Shown here: piece by piece, positions 32,990-44,725 of the stretch
Position numbering within the stretch: position 1 is the stretch's first letter
How the letters are laid out: every line of letters starts with the position of its first letter
Assembly (NCBI GenBank): GCA_963678705.1
Contig: OY783208.1
Coordinates: 1,860,001 to 1,924,000 of the forward strand
Source: Panorpa germanica
Taxonomy: Eukaryota; Arthropoda; Insecta; Mecoptera; Panorpidae
DNA: 64,000 nt
Reading direction: 5' to 3'
Program-made: the position numbers and the translations under genes
Notes under the pieces: generated by a model
Database searches by the model: none
Seen by the model: only the letters and a program-made list of their open reading frames with translations
What the model was told of the DNA's origin: nothing

Positions 32990-33910
32990 GGAACCTTACA
33001 AGGTCCAAGTTTTTAAATTAAACAAAACTATATCATAATATATCCTCAAAAACGTGACAATCTGTCAAAACGCAGTAGGATTTATTTTTAAAAGAAGTTC
33101 AATGTCAGTTTGTCAAAAATAAAGAAGTAAAAACAATTTCTATTACTAATTGTTATTAAAAATGGCAATTTTAACCCTCCATGTGAAAAAAAATTTACTT
33201 TCAAAATTCTGAATTACTTCTTGAGGTGTCTACTACATGGTCCAGAAGTTGCCAAAGTCCAAAGTTTAAAACCGTTGTTAATAAAAATTGACAAATAGTA
33301 AAAAACGCGAAAAAAACGGAATATTGTTAACAAATTCGTAACTTTATAACAAACAAATATTAAGAAAAACGGTTGTAGACTTTTTTACCTTAGACTATAA
33401 GCTTTCGAAAGAAAGTAGTGTCTTTGGCGTGGGCTGCAAAAAGTTGAAGTATTTGTGCACCTGAAGTGGGGAATATTTTACGGATTCAGGCATGTCATAA
33501 TAAACGGAACGGTGATTATTCGGCACAAAATAAGTTTTTATTGTTGAAAATACAAAAGTTATGAAATAATATTTAATATTAGTTAATAATAATTAGTGTC
33601 AAGAAGAGAATTTACGGTGATTTGTCACCCATCTTCAAAAACTTATTGTAGTAAAAAAATGAAGAAATAAAAAATAAATCTATATATATATAATCTAAGA
33701 AATAATATATTAGATTACATAAAACTTTTATTTTAACTATGAAAAAACTGTAAAACAACGAGAAAAGCAAGAAAGTGCATTTACTAACATTGGAAAATAC
33801 TAACGTCGTTTGTACACTGACCGTTTTAGGACCCTTAGGTCCCTACCACTACCTAGTTAATTATTCCACACTCAATTTTATCGAACTGTTGATGAACTGA
33901 CCTAAAATCT
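32990..33910 (+). repeat. family E repeat copy, split by a TTAA element
   Basis: Left part 32990-33174 and right part from 33857. Intact versions of the joint (CAATTTTAATTATTCC) are at about 2588 and 48283. Confidence 0.7.
33175..33856. mobile_element. 682-bp insertion with TTAA duplication
   Basis: Begins CCCTCCATGTG, ends CACTACCTAG, with TTAA at 33171-33174 and 33857-33860. The empty site in other family E copies has a single TTAA, so the duplication is real. Inverted ends are weak. Likely a non-autonomous piggyBac-type element. Internal sequence is AT-rich without a gene. Confidence 0.8.
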
Positions 33911-33967
33911 AGATTAAAATATTAGACATTAAAACAGTGATTGGGAATGTAGCTTTAGCAAAGAATA

Positions 33968-34004
33968 CATAAAAACATCTCGAGGCATGTCACCAGCATC
34001 AGTC
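33968..34004 (+). promoter_or_regulatory. core promoter of the secreted LRR gene
   Basis: A TATA-like CATAAAAA (33968-33975) and an arthropod initiator TCAGTC (33999-34004) are 33 bases apart (to the initiator A), the normal spacing. This predicts a 26-base 5' leader before the ATG at 34027. Confidence 0.5.
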
Positions 34005-34026
34005 GTGTACCATTCCTCGTGAAACA

Positions 34027-34830
34027 ATGTTGTTGAGACTGTTTTCTTTGGCGCTCCTTTGCGGCGCTGCGTTCGCTGAACTCCCAGACCATTGTGAAAC
34101 ATCAGACAAGACAATAACTTGCGACGGCTTCGATGAGTACCCTGAAGACGCCATTACAGCGCACCAGATAGAAATCTTCGTCATCAAGTGCAAGAACCCA
34201 GATGAACCACAAAGAAACCTAGTTAGTCATCAATATGCGTTCATCAAGGTAAAAAGAACACAAATTTACAACTGCTCAATTGGGGTAGTCGAGGCTTCTG
34301 CCTTCCAAGGGTCCAACAAACTAGAGCGCATCAAGCTGGATAGCAACCAAATCCACGATGTCCAAAATGGTGCCTTTACCGGATTACCCGCGTTAGTAAC
34401 TTTGTCCTTGATGCACAACAAACTGCAGAAAATTCGCGCGGATATGTTCACCGGATTACCTAATTTGATAGAGTTGAGTCTAGATGGCAATCTAATTGAT
34501 GAAATCGAAGCAGAATCCTTTAAGGACCTTACTGACCTTGAAGTTCTGACTTTAGATGGTAACAAAATAACAAATATTGAAGGAAGTACGTTTAAAGGAC
34601 TTGGAAATTTGAAGATTTTAAAATTAAATCATAATTTGATAAATTCGATATCTCGTGAGAAATTCGCTGAACTAACCAACGTGTCATACATCTACTTGGA
34701 ATATAATTTAATCCCAAAAGTTGAGGAGAATTTTGAAAGGCTCAGCAGAGACGATTACTGTGGGATTGTCTTGACCAGACTTGGTCCTGAGGACTTTCAG
34801 GGCAAGTTAATTCGTTTCTGTAAGTACTAA
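34027..34830 (+). CDS. secreted leucine-rich-repeat protein
   Basis: 267 residues in one exon. The N-terminus is a clear signal peptide (hydrophobic core L-F-S-L-A-L-L-C-G-A-A-F-A), with cleavage likely before E-L-P-D. A cysteine pair (H-C-E and I-T-C-D) forms an N-terminal cap. About six 24-residue leucine-rich repeats follow from about residue 95 to 235 (pattern L-x-x-L-x-L-x-x-N-x-I-x-x-I), then a C-terminal segment with two cysteines. No membrane anchor, so it is probably extracellular; the ligand is unknown. The composition is more GC-rich than the flanks, as expected of coding DNA. It has its own TATA/initiator promoter, and a TTAA element ends 144 bp before the predicted start site. 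Confidence 0.88.
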   Translation: MLLRLFSLALLCGAAFAELPDHCETSDKTITCDGFDEYPEDAITAHQIEIFVIKCKNPDEPQRNLVSHQYAFIKVKRTQIYNCSIGVVEASAFQGSNKLERIKLDSNQIHDVQNGAFTGLPALVTLSLMHNKLQKIRADMFTGLPNLIELSLDGNLIDEIEAESFKDLTDLEVLTLDGNKITNIEGSTFKGLGNLKILKLNHNLINSISREKFAELTNVSYIYLEYNLIPKVEENFERLSRDDYCGIVLTRLGPEDFQGKLIRFCKY

Positions 34831-35611
34831 TTAGTTTTTAAATTATTCATAGTTTAATACATTTTTATGTGAGCTATTGGAAAATACAAAATACTTTTTT
34901 CATTTTTGTTACTTCATAGTGTTAATCAGTAAATATTATTTTTTGAATATAAACTTAAAACCCCACCAACATTAGCACCATCTATGATCTAAAAGTATCT
35001 GCACAATTGTCTTAATAATTCTAATTTAAAATGATAGATGTGCCTATTATTTTATTATCCTTCTTGTTACCCCCACCCCACCATAAGACATCTGATTTTC
35101 GTTTACCTAAATTTGTTTATCATATTTTCTCGTTCATTATTTGTTTTACTACAAGACAATCACTCCACTACATTCCTTACTGAAATATATATACATAAAT
35201 ATATATTATTTTACCTACTACCCCCACCCCACATGCGACATCCAACATTTATATATTTTCATTCATAAGTTGACATTATTTAGACATGAGTGTACTAAAT
35301 GTGTTGGACTTTTAACGTACAGACTAGTGCGACATAAACATGCGACACTAATAAAACCCTTACTTTTGCTATTTTTTAAAATTCTAGGTAGTATTTTTAT
35401 GAAACAAAAATGTTTCAAAACAAAGTCGGTCTTTATCAAAGAGAATTCTCATGATTATTAAAAAAAATATAATATTTTTATCAGTAACATAAAGAGTATC
35501 CTATTATCTCAAAAGTATTTTTAAAATACGTATTTTGTATTTAAATTCTTTAGAAAAGTATTTGTGCATATATCTGGATAAGTTTAGATACTATAATGCG
35601 TTTAAGTTGAC
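34831..35611. other. downstream region, unassigned
   Basis: Contains a diverged direct repeat (ACCCCCACCCCA at about 35069 and 35219, with similar flanks about 150 bp apart). No gene supported. Confidence 0.35.
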
Positions 35612-35755
35612 TTTACAGCGGTGTAGCTCAATATCTATCAGACATACAAAAAAATGTTGTATACACGAATTGTAGGAAATTTAATTCTCTATCAGATTGA
35701 TAATAACTACTTTTATCGTAGGACGCACTGGTAAGGAGATATTGCGTAAAATCTA
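35612..35755 (+). repeat. repeat, partner of 48468-48610
   Basis: Shares TTTACAGCGGTGTAGCTCAA and TATCAGATTGATAATAACTA in the same orientation. Class unknown. Confidence 0.65.
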
Positions 35756-35783
35756 CTTTAACCGCTGCTTTGTTAATATTATT

Positions 35784-36636
35784 GAATGAAAAATTGTTTG
35801 TACCATTTGTTTTAATTCATTCAACAATAAAAAACCTCTTTTGGGTATTGTGACTGCTGTGTCTTCGGGTTCGATCCCCGGACCAGATATAAATTTTCTG
35901 GGTTTGGTTATTATGAACTTATATTGATTATGGTCATACATAATCGTACACTTATTAGGCAGTGGTGTAGCCCACATATATGAGGCCACGACACCATAAA
36001 TACTGCCAACATTGAAGGAGGTCGTCGGTGATAGGACTCAGCATCGGAAATAGGCCGACGTTAAATAAATTAAATAAAAAAATTGGGTATTGTAAAAGTG
36101 ATAACTATCAACAACAACAATTTATGAAATTTGGTTCTTGTTTAGAAATAGTATGCATAATTTTTTTTTATTGCTAGTTTTCTTGGAGTATTATATCATT
36201 TTGGAATCCTGAAGAGTTGCGCCAATTTTTTAAAAAAACTTGCTATAGTAGTGTTCATACTTTTTTTTTACACCACGATGAGTTAAAGTTGACTGAAAGT
36301 AAAAATCTTTAAAAATTTTAGGTAAAAAAATAATTTCGATTGATTTTTGTGTAAAAACTACTAGCATTCTGGGATTTTTAATGGTTGTGATGGATAGCAG
36401 TGCTATTTAGATTGCCGATACAAAAAACAAATCAGAAATATTTAAAAAATTGTGGTCATGGTATTTAAAAACATCTTAAGGTGTTTCAATTTTCGAAGTT
36501 TTTTAATATTTTTTTCTAATTCCTAAACAAAATGAGATAAATGTTTTTTTCTTTTTTTCTTGTGTAGTCATGACCAGGACCACCCTCTGGTGCCCGCTTA
36601 TCGTTGAATATTGGGACACCCTGTATATATATATAT
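35784..36636 (+). repeat. family D repeat copy 2, split by a SINE
   Basis: Same element as at 28246 and 51217; the extra 242 bp are the SINE and its duplicated target. Confidence 0.75.
35852..36082 (+). mobile_element. SINE with half-tRNA head, copy 2
   Basis: Starts at the same base as copy 1 (GACTGCTGTGTC), has the B box GGTTCGATCCC and ends in TAAATAAAAAAA. It is flanked by TTGGGTATTGT at 35841-35851 and 36083-36093; the single empty site is at 51266-51276 in another family D copy. Very similar to copy 1. Confidence 0.9.
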
Positions 36637-36649
36637 TTTTAATTTACAG

Positions 36650-36799
36650 ACTATACAGTTAATTGTGGAGCACCCCCCAGGGAGATCGAGTAAAAGAATT
36701 GAGCAAGCTGCGGCGCCACCTAAATATAAATCGGACTTCGTACAAAATGACAAAATAGGCATAGGTTATAATTTGAAATGTGAACTTAATCCTAACTAA
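36650..36799 (+). CDS. possible orphan terminal exon
   Basis: A splice acceptor (TTTTTAATTTACAG) is followed by 49 codons and a stop, with base composition richer in GC than its surroundings (P-P-G-R-S-S-K-R-I-E-Q-A-A-A-P-P-K). I find no partner exon with confidence. The acceptor begins immediately after the family D end, so the repeat may supply part of the polypyrimidine tract. It could also be chance. Confidence 0.3.
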   Translation, partial: TIQLIVEHPPGRSSKRIEQAAAPPKYKSDFVQNDKIGIGYNLKCELNPN

Positions 36800-37683
36800 T
36801 TATAGTGTAAGGTCTTCCAACAAGAGGTATCATTTTAAATCAACAGAAAAACGCATTATTTCTGTGAATCGTGGTAATATGTTTACTTTAATCTAAAGTA
36901 CAAACTCTGAGGTTAGTAATGAAACACAATATCTGCCAAATGTCACCGTAATATTGCGTTGTTCTATTGATTTAAAATAACCTCTCTTGTTCAAACACCC
37001 TGTACTAAATCGTTTGCTAGAGATTCCATTGTAACTTATGCAGAAATAATAATAAAATAATTTTATTTTACACAAAAGCACAGTTTTTATTTTAGTAGTT
37101 AAAGGAGATAATAAGTAAAGAGGATATAAAGGGTAGGGATTAATGTTGCAAAGTTTTGTCTCTTTAATTATCCTGGTTCTTTAATTGTTTATATCTTCAA
37201 TAACATTGCGACTATTTAAAACAAATCACATTTGAGATCCTGACAGTTAACTTTATCAGTACATGTAATGTACATTTCTAGAATTTAAGATATTGTTCAC
37301 AACACTAATTAAAATGTGTCAAATCAATCTTTCACAAATTTATAGTGAATTGGAGGAGATGGAGTCTATGATAAATTCGCACAGGATAGAATAGGTGCAG
37401 TATGTTAGTTAGTACTTCTGTGTTTAATAGAGCATAAATTTAGATTCATTTGAATTTCTATTTTTCTATTACATGCATGCGTTGGATTTGTAACATTTGT
37501 AATATTTTTTATTAATTGTTTACATAATTTTAGATAAGGAGTGTTAATGACTTGGAGTTGCCATAGGTCAAAGGTCAGGTTCCATAGAAACACAAAAAAA
37601 ATACATCCTAAAAAATTAAAAAATAAACATGATTTTAAAATTGTTATTATCAATAAAATGTATTTGTTATTAGTTGAACACAA
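36800..37683. other. unassigned sequence
   Basis: The segment 37275-37350 resembles 44728-44800 (AATTTAAGATATTGTTCACA). Otherwise nothing recognised. Confidence 0.35.
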
Positions 37684-38200
37684 CAATTGATGTTAATAAA
37701 TGTGTATTGGCGTGTCTATTTTATTAAATATCTAAATGTTGACGGAGATATAGCAATTAAAAGTTTGAATTGTAGTTTTAGCGCTAGAAATGGTCGACCA
37801 TATTTGTATGACGTGAATGCATTTTAACGTCAGTTATTTGTTGAGTAGGTCAGTGCTGTGGTAATGTTTTGTAGCTGTTGATAGTCAAATAATCAAGTTA
37901 AGTCAAAGAATAATAAGTTTTTATTTTATTTAACCCTGCTAAGGCAGACATAATATTGAAATTTTATTGTTCCTTGAAACAGCTGTAAATAATATTTGAT
38001 ATTTTGATATATAAATACATAAAACAGAGATTTATGATCTGTAAGGTTGGCAGCAGTTGTGATGTCACATGCATTTGGAATGTATACAACGTTGAATCCC
38101 TTTAATAATTAAAGAGACAAAATGACTTTTTTAATTGTTAATATCTCTTAACATATAATGAGTTATTAACAAATAATTGAACATTTGAAGTTCTGGTAGC
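37684..38200 (+). repeat. family A copy, incomplete
   Basis: Begins inside the element (TTGATGTTAATAAATGTG) and stops before its terminal end. Confidence 0.7.
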
Positions 38201-38563
38201 TTAATGTTGATACCATCCCTTAATATGTGATTCACAGTACTTAGGGTACTATTTCAATGGTGGTAGTATCTTTGAATCCTTCTCATTTCACCCAGGCACC
38301 ATAGATGGCAGCACCAAGCAATGGAATGCCCATTTATCTTTCGCTGTTTATGAAGCTACTTAACTGTTCAAGAATTTACTGATTGGGGTGAGTGACGGGG
38401 AGTTGGAGAGGTGGAGGGAAGGGTGGACAAGTTGAAGGGGTAGGTACAATGGATGATGAAACAATATGAACTGACCTTAGCTGAATGTAAGTCATATAAA
38501 ATTAACAAATTTAAATTTAAATACAAAGTCTTAATATCTTAGGTTAAGCTTTCGTGTTTTAAT
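38201..38563. other. unassigned sequence
   Basis: No feature recognised. Confidence 0.3.
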
Positions 38564-38576
38564 TTGAGGTTATTTA

Positions 38577-39044
38577 TATATTTATTATTAATTGTGTGTT
38601 CTATTTCTTAATACATTTCATTCCTATCTTAACAATTCAACCTTAAAACTAAACTTTATTAATTTTATTTAAAACTAATTATTTACTTAAAACTAAACTT
38701 TATTTATTTATTAAAACTAAAAAAATTGTTCTAGACTTTTATTACTTCTAAAAAGTGCTTTCTGCTTCTTCTTCTCTTGACCCTCTCTATTATTTTCCAC
38801 CAGCTTATTTATTCTCCTGTTCTTCCTTTCCTTCTTACTATTTCCGCCATCCACCTCTTTCCTTCACTGCCTCCCTTTAGTAGCTGGCCAATATTCCTTT
38901 CGCTCGCTACTTTTTCCTTACAATCAAACTTAATGTGCTCCAGTGTTTCGTCCTCCGCTCCGCACATTCTACACTTTCTTTCCTCACTCTTTTCCCAGTA
39001 TCTGTTTCCTTTTTCCTCATTTCCCAATCTAAACCTTGCTGTTC
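38577..39044 (-). mobile_element. 5'-truncated LINE tail with target duplication
   Basis: Same LINE family as 25040-26150. The minus frame (39027-38809) keeps C-R-M-C-G...H-I-K-F-D-C. Flanked by TTGAGGTTATTTA at 38564-38576 and 39045-39057, a 13-bp duplication. Confidence 0.85.
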
Positions 39045-39055
39045 TTGAGGTTATT

Positions 39056-39250
39056 TAATTTAGTTGGTGCACATGCGTCATTAGTAATATAAATTTAGAC
39101 AGTTCGATTGAATGTGGAATAATTAAAATTGCTGTTTTTAATAACAATTGTTTTTACTTCTTTATTTTTGACAAACTGACATTGAACTTCTTCTAAAAAT
39201 AAATCCTACTGCGTTTTGACAGATTGTCACATTTTGGAGGTTAGAATATG
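39056..39250 (-). repeat. family E repeat copy (reverse)
   Basis: Reverse orientation of the family E core; the uninterrupted joints used as empty sites elsewhere are both present here. Confidence 0.7.
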
Positions 39251-40120
39251 ATACAGATATTCGAGATATAAGCTAGATTCACCAATTAACGTCCACCTAA
39301 GGGCTTTTTCATTTAATATTCCAATAAAGGTTACCAGTGGAATGAAAACTATGAATATTTTTAATAGAGCATATTTATTTCTATTAGAGAAGCGAGTTTG
39401 GATTAAAAAATTTGCTAAACTTACCAATTTATGATAGAAAAAAGAAACTATATCAATGGGCGTTATTAGGCACTAAAATAATCAAAGAAATAACATTAAA
39501 TGAAAGTATTTTCCAAAACAAATCGAAGCAATAAACATTTTCATTAAATATAATCAGTTGTAGCCTCTAGGACAATTGAAATACATAACTTCCTTAGCCA
39601 TACCCACATACAGTTCATGATCATTTTTGGGCTCTTGCCGGATTCAGCATTAGAGCCTGGATACTACGGAATGCCTTTTTCAAAAATAATTTTAGCTACT
39701 TTCGTCCAGCCATTTAGTTTTCACTATTAAACTGCCCACTGCGCGTATACTATGGACGATATTGGGCACAACTCCACTATATGTACGCATATTTGTGCTA
39801 AATAATTTACCTTAAATACAATGGATTTTTTTTAATAAATTATGAAATATAAACACATTTACTTATGTTGAAGCTATTAAATAAAGAGTTTGTGCAGAAG
39901 TTAGCAAATAGCTTACCCTTCAACTTATTACCTAATAATAAAATCGCTTCCACTTCTTATACTGCTCCTGATTAAACTAACGCATAGCCGGAAACTACAC
40001 ACCCTGTCTTCTTCTATCCACCGCGTTCAGCGAATTCTAGCTTTTATGTGTTTCTAGTTAGCGTCAGGTAGGCGTTATTTGAGTGATCTACCTTATTCGA
40101 GATATTACCCTCTGATCAAA
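39251..40120. other. unassigned sequence
   Basis: AT-rich at first, more mixed from 39950. No gene supported. Confidence 0.3.
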
Positions 40121-40132
40121 CAGATTGCTAAA

Positions 40133-40612
40133 AAATGAAATGAAAAATTGGCAAGACAAGTGGGATAATTCTGATAAAGGTAGAGAATTTTATAAAATAC
40201 AACCAATACTGAGACGTAAGCTATGGTTTGCCAAACTAAAATGGCCAAGAAGATTAATAACAATGACCTCAAAACTAAGAATGAATCATACTGGAGCTCC
40301 GAAACATCTAGCAAGAAACAAAATCATTCCAAACTCTAAATGCGAATGTGGTGAAGAAGAGGCAGATCCTGAACACATTCTGTGGCAATGTAAAAATACA
40401 GCAATGGCAAGAAATGGACTCCAACGGGCGGTGCTACAGACTTCGCAAACGCTTCCGGTTAACACCGCCTTTTTGATTGAGAAACCGAAATTTATAACAG
40501 CAGTAGCCATGAATAGATCATTCTTGTTGTCTGGATAAAGCGTATAAGAAGAAGCAGAACAATATTATTGGCGATAAAAGGCTACGTGCCTAGGAAGCCC
40601 GAGAAAAAAAAA
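40133..40612 (+). mobile_element. 5'-truncated LINE, RNase H-bearing clade
   Basis: A 137-codon frame (to 40538) encodes the end of ORF2: W-D-N-S-D-K-G, R-M-N-H-T-G-A-P-K-H-L, then C-E-C-G...D-P-E-H-I-L-W-Q-C. This is the region after RNase H in I/R1-like elements. A short 3' untranslated region and a poly(A) tail follow. Flanked by AGATTGCTAAA (40122-40132 and 40613-40623). A different family from the LINE at 25040. Confidence 0.85.
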
Positions 40613-40624
40613 AGATTGCTAAAT

Positions 40625-41435
40625 AAATATAATACAGCAGAAATGCTATAGTTAACCCTTATCATTTGCTACCCTTAAATATTAATAAAATAATTTTATT
40701 ATTGAAGTTCCGTACGTACAATATTAATCCATAGTATCACAAAGTTATGCGGAAATATAGAATGGAGTGCTATAGTGTTCGGGGTGCAAGTAAGAGTGGT
40801 GGTAGACATCCAGGGGTTCCAGTGATTAACTACAATGCCATTCTCAACAGACCTAGCTTCACATTCACCAATACCAGTAAAATTCAAAATGACAAAACGT
40901 TTTAAACAACAAACAATGAACATACTGTCTTACCTCTTTTAACATATAGGAAATAACTAAAGAAAGAAAAGGATAGAAAATATTTTATAATATATTTAAT
41001 GTAAAAAGACAAAGATAGAGATAGTTTAGAAAATGGTAGTGTGAAAATCAGTCCACGAAATTAAATCTAGCTTCAGATTATTACATACCTTACTGACGGA
41101 TCATAAATATCACCCAATGAGGGAAGCGGAGAGGAGAGAGGGGAGTGGATGACGTAGCTATGGAAGGGGAAGTACAGGTCGACTGGAAGATTCTGACAAG
41201 AGTTAAATATCACGAAAATTTGTGACAAAAACGTGTTTAAACATGTTTGTAATATTCCTGAAGTAATGTTATTTATTTTTCTTTTGATGTCACGACATTA
41301 TATTGAAACATTATGGGTCGACGCAACAGCTGCTATAGCTTTGACGTTTAATTCTGCATCTCTTTTGCACTTCTCTTGTTTAACAGTGATGGTAAATGGT
41401 AGTGGCGAAGAAGATCACTATTTTAATCGTTAATA
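40625..41435. other. unassigned sequence
   Basis: Nothing recognised. Confidence 0.3.
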
Positions 41436-41801
41436 TCTATATTAATCTTAATAATATATATAAATTACGTGTCACTGTGTTGTCCACGATGGACTCCTAA
41501 ACTACTTAACCGATTTTAATGAAATTTGTACACCGTGTCCAGTTTGATCCAACTTGAAAGATAGGATAGCTTACATCTCAATTTATTTATCTTATTGCTA
41601 ATTATTTGTCTATTAATTATCTGTATATGACATATGACATCGGGCGACGATGATGGCGACATCTGTTGACTAGATTGAGTAAATATTCTGTTGAGTAAAT
41701 CGAAATCTGTTGACTAGATTGAGTAAATATTCAATAGATGGCGCTATGTAATGTAATATGACAAAAACGTTAGCCACAGCAACGCGTGGCCGGGAAGCTA
41801 G
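41436..41801 (+). mobile_element. non-autonomous Helitron
   Basis: 366 bp. 5' end A|TCTATATTAATC; 3' end CTAG|T preceded by a hairpin GCCAC-AGCAACGC-GTGGC (41773-41790) seven bases before CTAG. Insertion lies between A and T with no duplication. The 5' region (ATTACGTGTCACTGTGTTGTCC) is typical of insect Helitrons. Internally there is a duplicated segment (CTGTTGACTAGATTGAGTAA, about 41662 and 41706). Confidence 0.85.
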
Positions 41802-41809
41802 TCTTCTAT

Positions 41810-42351
41810 AATTTTGCGAATATCATTGAAAAAGTGGTTTATTTATCAACACAGTGTTCTTTAAGATGAAACGATACTTGACTATTTTTGATTCGCGAAA
41901 TATAGATGACGATACTATACAGCAGGTTAAATATTATCAATGTTTAATGTTTAAATCGTTTTATGTAAGTAACTATAAACGCGAATCAAAATCTAAAGCT
42001 GCAATTAGTTAGATGAATAACGTATCTACATTTTAAGCTTTCTTCCACTGACTTTTAATGAGTTGGAACCGCAAAAATTAATATTCCTATATTTTCTAGT
42101 TAAATTCCAATTTTTATATGACTGGTAACATTTTTAAGGGTTTGTCATAAATTTTATAACCTTTATTATGGTTCTCAAACTTACGCTTAAGACTTAAAAA
42201 TATATAGAGTATTCGATAATATCCCAGTCATCCAACTCAGAGCTCTTGGAGTTGACAGAACTCACTTGGCATATTGTTAAGTTTTTATAAAATAAGATAA
42301 AAAGGAATTGCCAATTTAAATAATAAACTTTAAATGTCGTTTCTTTGATAT
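41810..42351. other. unassigned sequence
   Basis: Nothing recognised. Confidence 0.3.
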
Positions 42352-42392
42352 CAGGTAAGATAGTATGATTTAAGTTGAACTGTGTAATTATT

Positions 42393-43105
42393 TTGTGTTA
42401 TTTATTATATTAATTGCGTGCCTTTCGGCTTTACAATCTACATTATTATATTTCTTAATGCATTTCATATTAATTCAAAGTTAAAAACTAAACTTAAACT
42501 ATTCTAGACTATTACTACTTCGATTAGTACTTTCTGTTTCTTCTTTTCTTGATCCTCTCTCTTCATGTCCCCTACTCCTCCTTTATTCACACCGTTTCCT
42601 GCTTCTCCTTCCTTATTGCCTGTATCTTGATCTATCACCCCTTGCCTTCCTTGTCTCCTCTCGACAAACCCTCTATTATCTTTTCACTATCCTTCCTGCT
42701 TTCTCTCTTCGTTTCCACTTCTCCATTTATGTCTATTACAGGCATAAACACTCTATCTTTACTATTTCTTCTTGACTCTCTTTCTTTACTATGTTATTAT
42801 TGTCTCTATCTCCGTCATCCACCTCTTGTCCTTATCTTCTTTGCGCAAATCCTCTATTTTTCTGGACTGAAGTTTAACTGTTTCCTTGCTACTTGTTTCT
42901 TTCTCCTGCTTCCCTTCACTGCCTCTTTTAGTACTTCCTCTCTCTCTTCATGTTCCCCATGCAACTCAGCTACGAGCTTATTTATTGTCCTGCTTTTTCT
43001 TTCCTTCCTCTTCTTTTTTCTTTTTCCTTCACTGCCTCCCTTTAATAGCTGGCCAATATTCATTTCGCTCACTACTTTTTCCTTACACTCAAACTTAATG
43101 TGCTC
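42393..43105 (-). mobile_element. 5'-truncated LINE tail with 41-bp target duplication
   Basis: Same LINE family as 25040 and 38577; the GCC-GAAA-GGC hairpin is at 42420-42429 and the coding end is rearranged and frameshifted. Flanked by a 41-bp direct repeat (42352-42392 and 43106-43146; CAGGTAAGATAGTAT...GTGTAATTATT) with about four differences. The 187-codon plus-strand frame across it is a shadow. Confidence 0.75.
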
Positions 43106-43146
43106 CAGGTAAGATAGTATAGTTTAAGTTAAACGGTGTAATTATT

Positions 43147-43792
43147 ATAATATGTATGTAAATTACTAAAATAAAAGTCTTTGATTTCCGAGCAATAAAT
43201 AAGTTTGATTAAAAATTTACAATTCCTAATAAAATTGGAGATATATTTAAACATATATATAAAGATCAGATTGTGAAGCAATCCTTCCAGCATTCTTTGC
43301 CTCTATCTCCATTTCTGTGCAGCCACCTTCCGTCCCAACATTTTTCAGGGTTTCCATTTCACTCGCAAACCGGGATTCCAGAAGTATAATTATCTCCTCC
43401 TTCTCGAAGTCCAGTCGCCTGTTTAGTCCAGTCCAGTCCAGTCCAGCGGTTGTGGGGTACTTCTAGGGTCGAGAAGTCTCTGTGTGGAAGGACCTGGAAA
43501 CAGAGCCACAGATATTTAAGAGGAAATCTTTGCCAACGGATTTACTAAAGAATTTATTGTTAATGTATTACGAAAATAAATCAAGTAGATAGCTCCCCTT
43601 CTCCCCAATTCACCTCTCCTAACCTTCAATCACTTTCTATATATACAACTTACTAAATAATGAATAAAAGTAATTCTTTAATAGTATTACATTGAAATAA
43701 AAAGCGAATTATGAATTTTAAAATGTATGTATAAATTAATATGTTTAATGTGTTGCAGATAGTATGTAGTCAGGGGCAAAAAGTATTTTATA
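43147..43792. other. unassigned sequence with AGTCC microsatellite
   Basis: (AGTCC) repeated about four times at 43427-43445. No gene supported. Confidence 0.4.
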
Positions 43793-44113
43793 TTCGATTT
43801 TTCAATTGTTGATTGAACTTGTTGTTAATAAATGTAAATTGGCGTGTCTATTTTATTAAATATCTAAATATTGGTCAAAATAATCAAGTCGAAGAATAAT
43901 AAGTTTTCATTTTATTTAACCCTGTTATGGCAGACATAATATTGAAACTTTATTGTTCCTTGAAATAGCTGTAAATAATATTTGATATATAAATACCTAT
44001 AGCAGAGATTTATGAGCTGTAAGGTTGGCAGCGGTTGTGATGTCACATGCATTTGGAATGTGTACAACGTTGAATCCCTTTAATAATTAAACAGAAAAAA
44101 TGATTTTTTTAAT
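43793..44113 (+). repeat. family A copy, internally deleted
   Basis: Lacks the central ATGACGTGAATGC block. Ends at TTTTTTTAAT, where a reverse copy begins. Confidence 0.7.
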
Positions 44114-44725
44114 GGGGTTATGTCCTATGTCTTAATTTCTATAAAAGTGTACTACATATTGATAAAGTGGGTTACTAGAACCTCAAATGTTCAATTATTT
44201 GTTAATAACTCCTTATATGTTAAGAGATATTAACAATTAAAAAAGTCATTTTGTCTCTTTAATTATTAAAGGAGTTCAACGTTGTACACATTCCAAGTGC
44301 ATGTGACATCACGACCCTTGTCTAAGGTTACCAACCTTACAGCTCATAAATCTCTGCTATATGTATTTATATATCAAAATATCAAATATTATTTACAGCT
44401 ATTTCGAGGGACAATAAAGTTTCAATATTATCTCTACCGTAATAGGGTTAAATAAAATAAAAACTTATTATTCTTTGACTTGACTTGATTATTTCGACTA
44501 CCAACACCTACAGAACATTACCACAGCACTGACCGAATCAACGAATAACTGACGTTAAAATGCATTTCACGTCACACAAATATGGCCGACCATTTCTAGC
44601 GCTAAAACTACAATTCAAACTTTTAATTGCTATATCTTCGTCAACATTTAGATATTTAATAAAATAGACACGCCAATACACAATTATTAATATCAATTTC
44701 AATCAACAATTGAGGACACAAGCCC
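44114..44725 (-). mobile_element. family A element, full length (reverse)
   Basis: 612 bp from GGGGTTATGTCC to GGACACAAGCCC. Forms an inverted pair with 43793-44113. Confidence 0.8.

Noticed and set aside
33175..33856. Clear piggyBac inverted ends
   Set aside because: Only the TTAA duplication is convincing; the two ends match poorly, so superfamily is left tentative.
42549..43112. 187-codon hydrophobic protein
   Set aside because: Antisense of a purine-rich LINE coding end.
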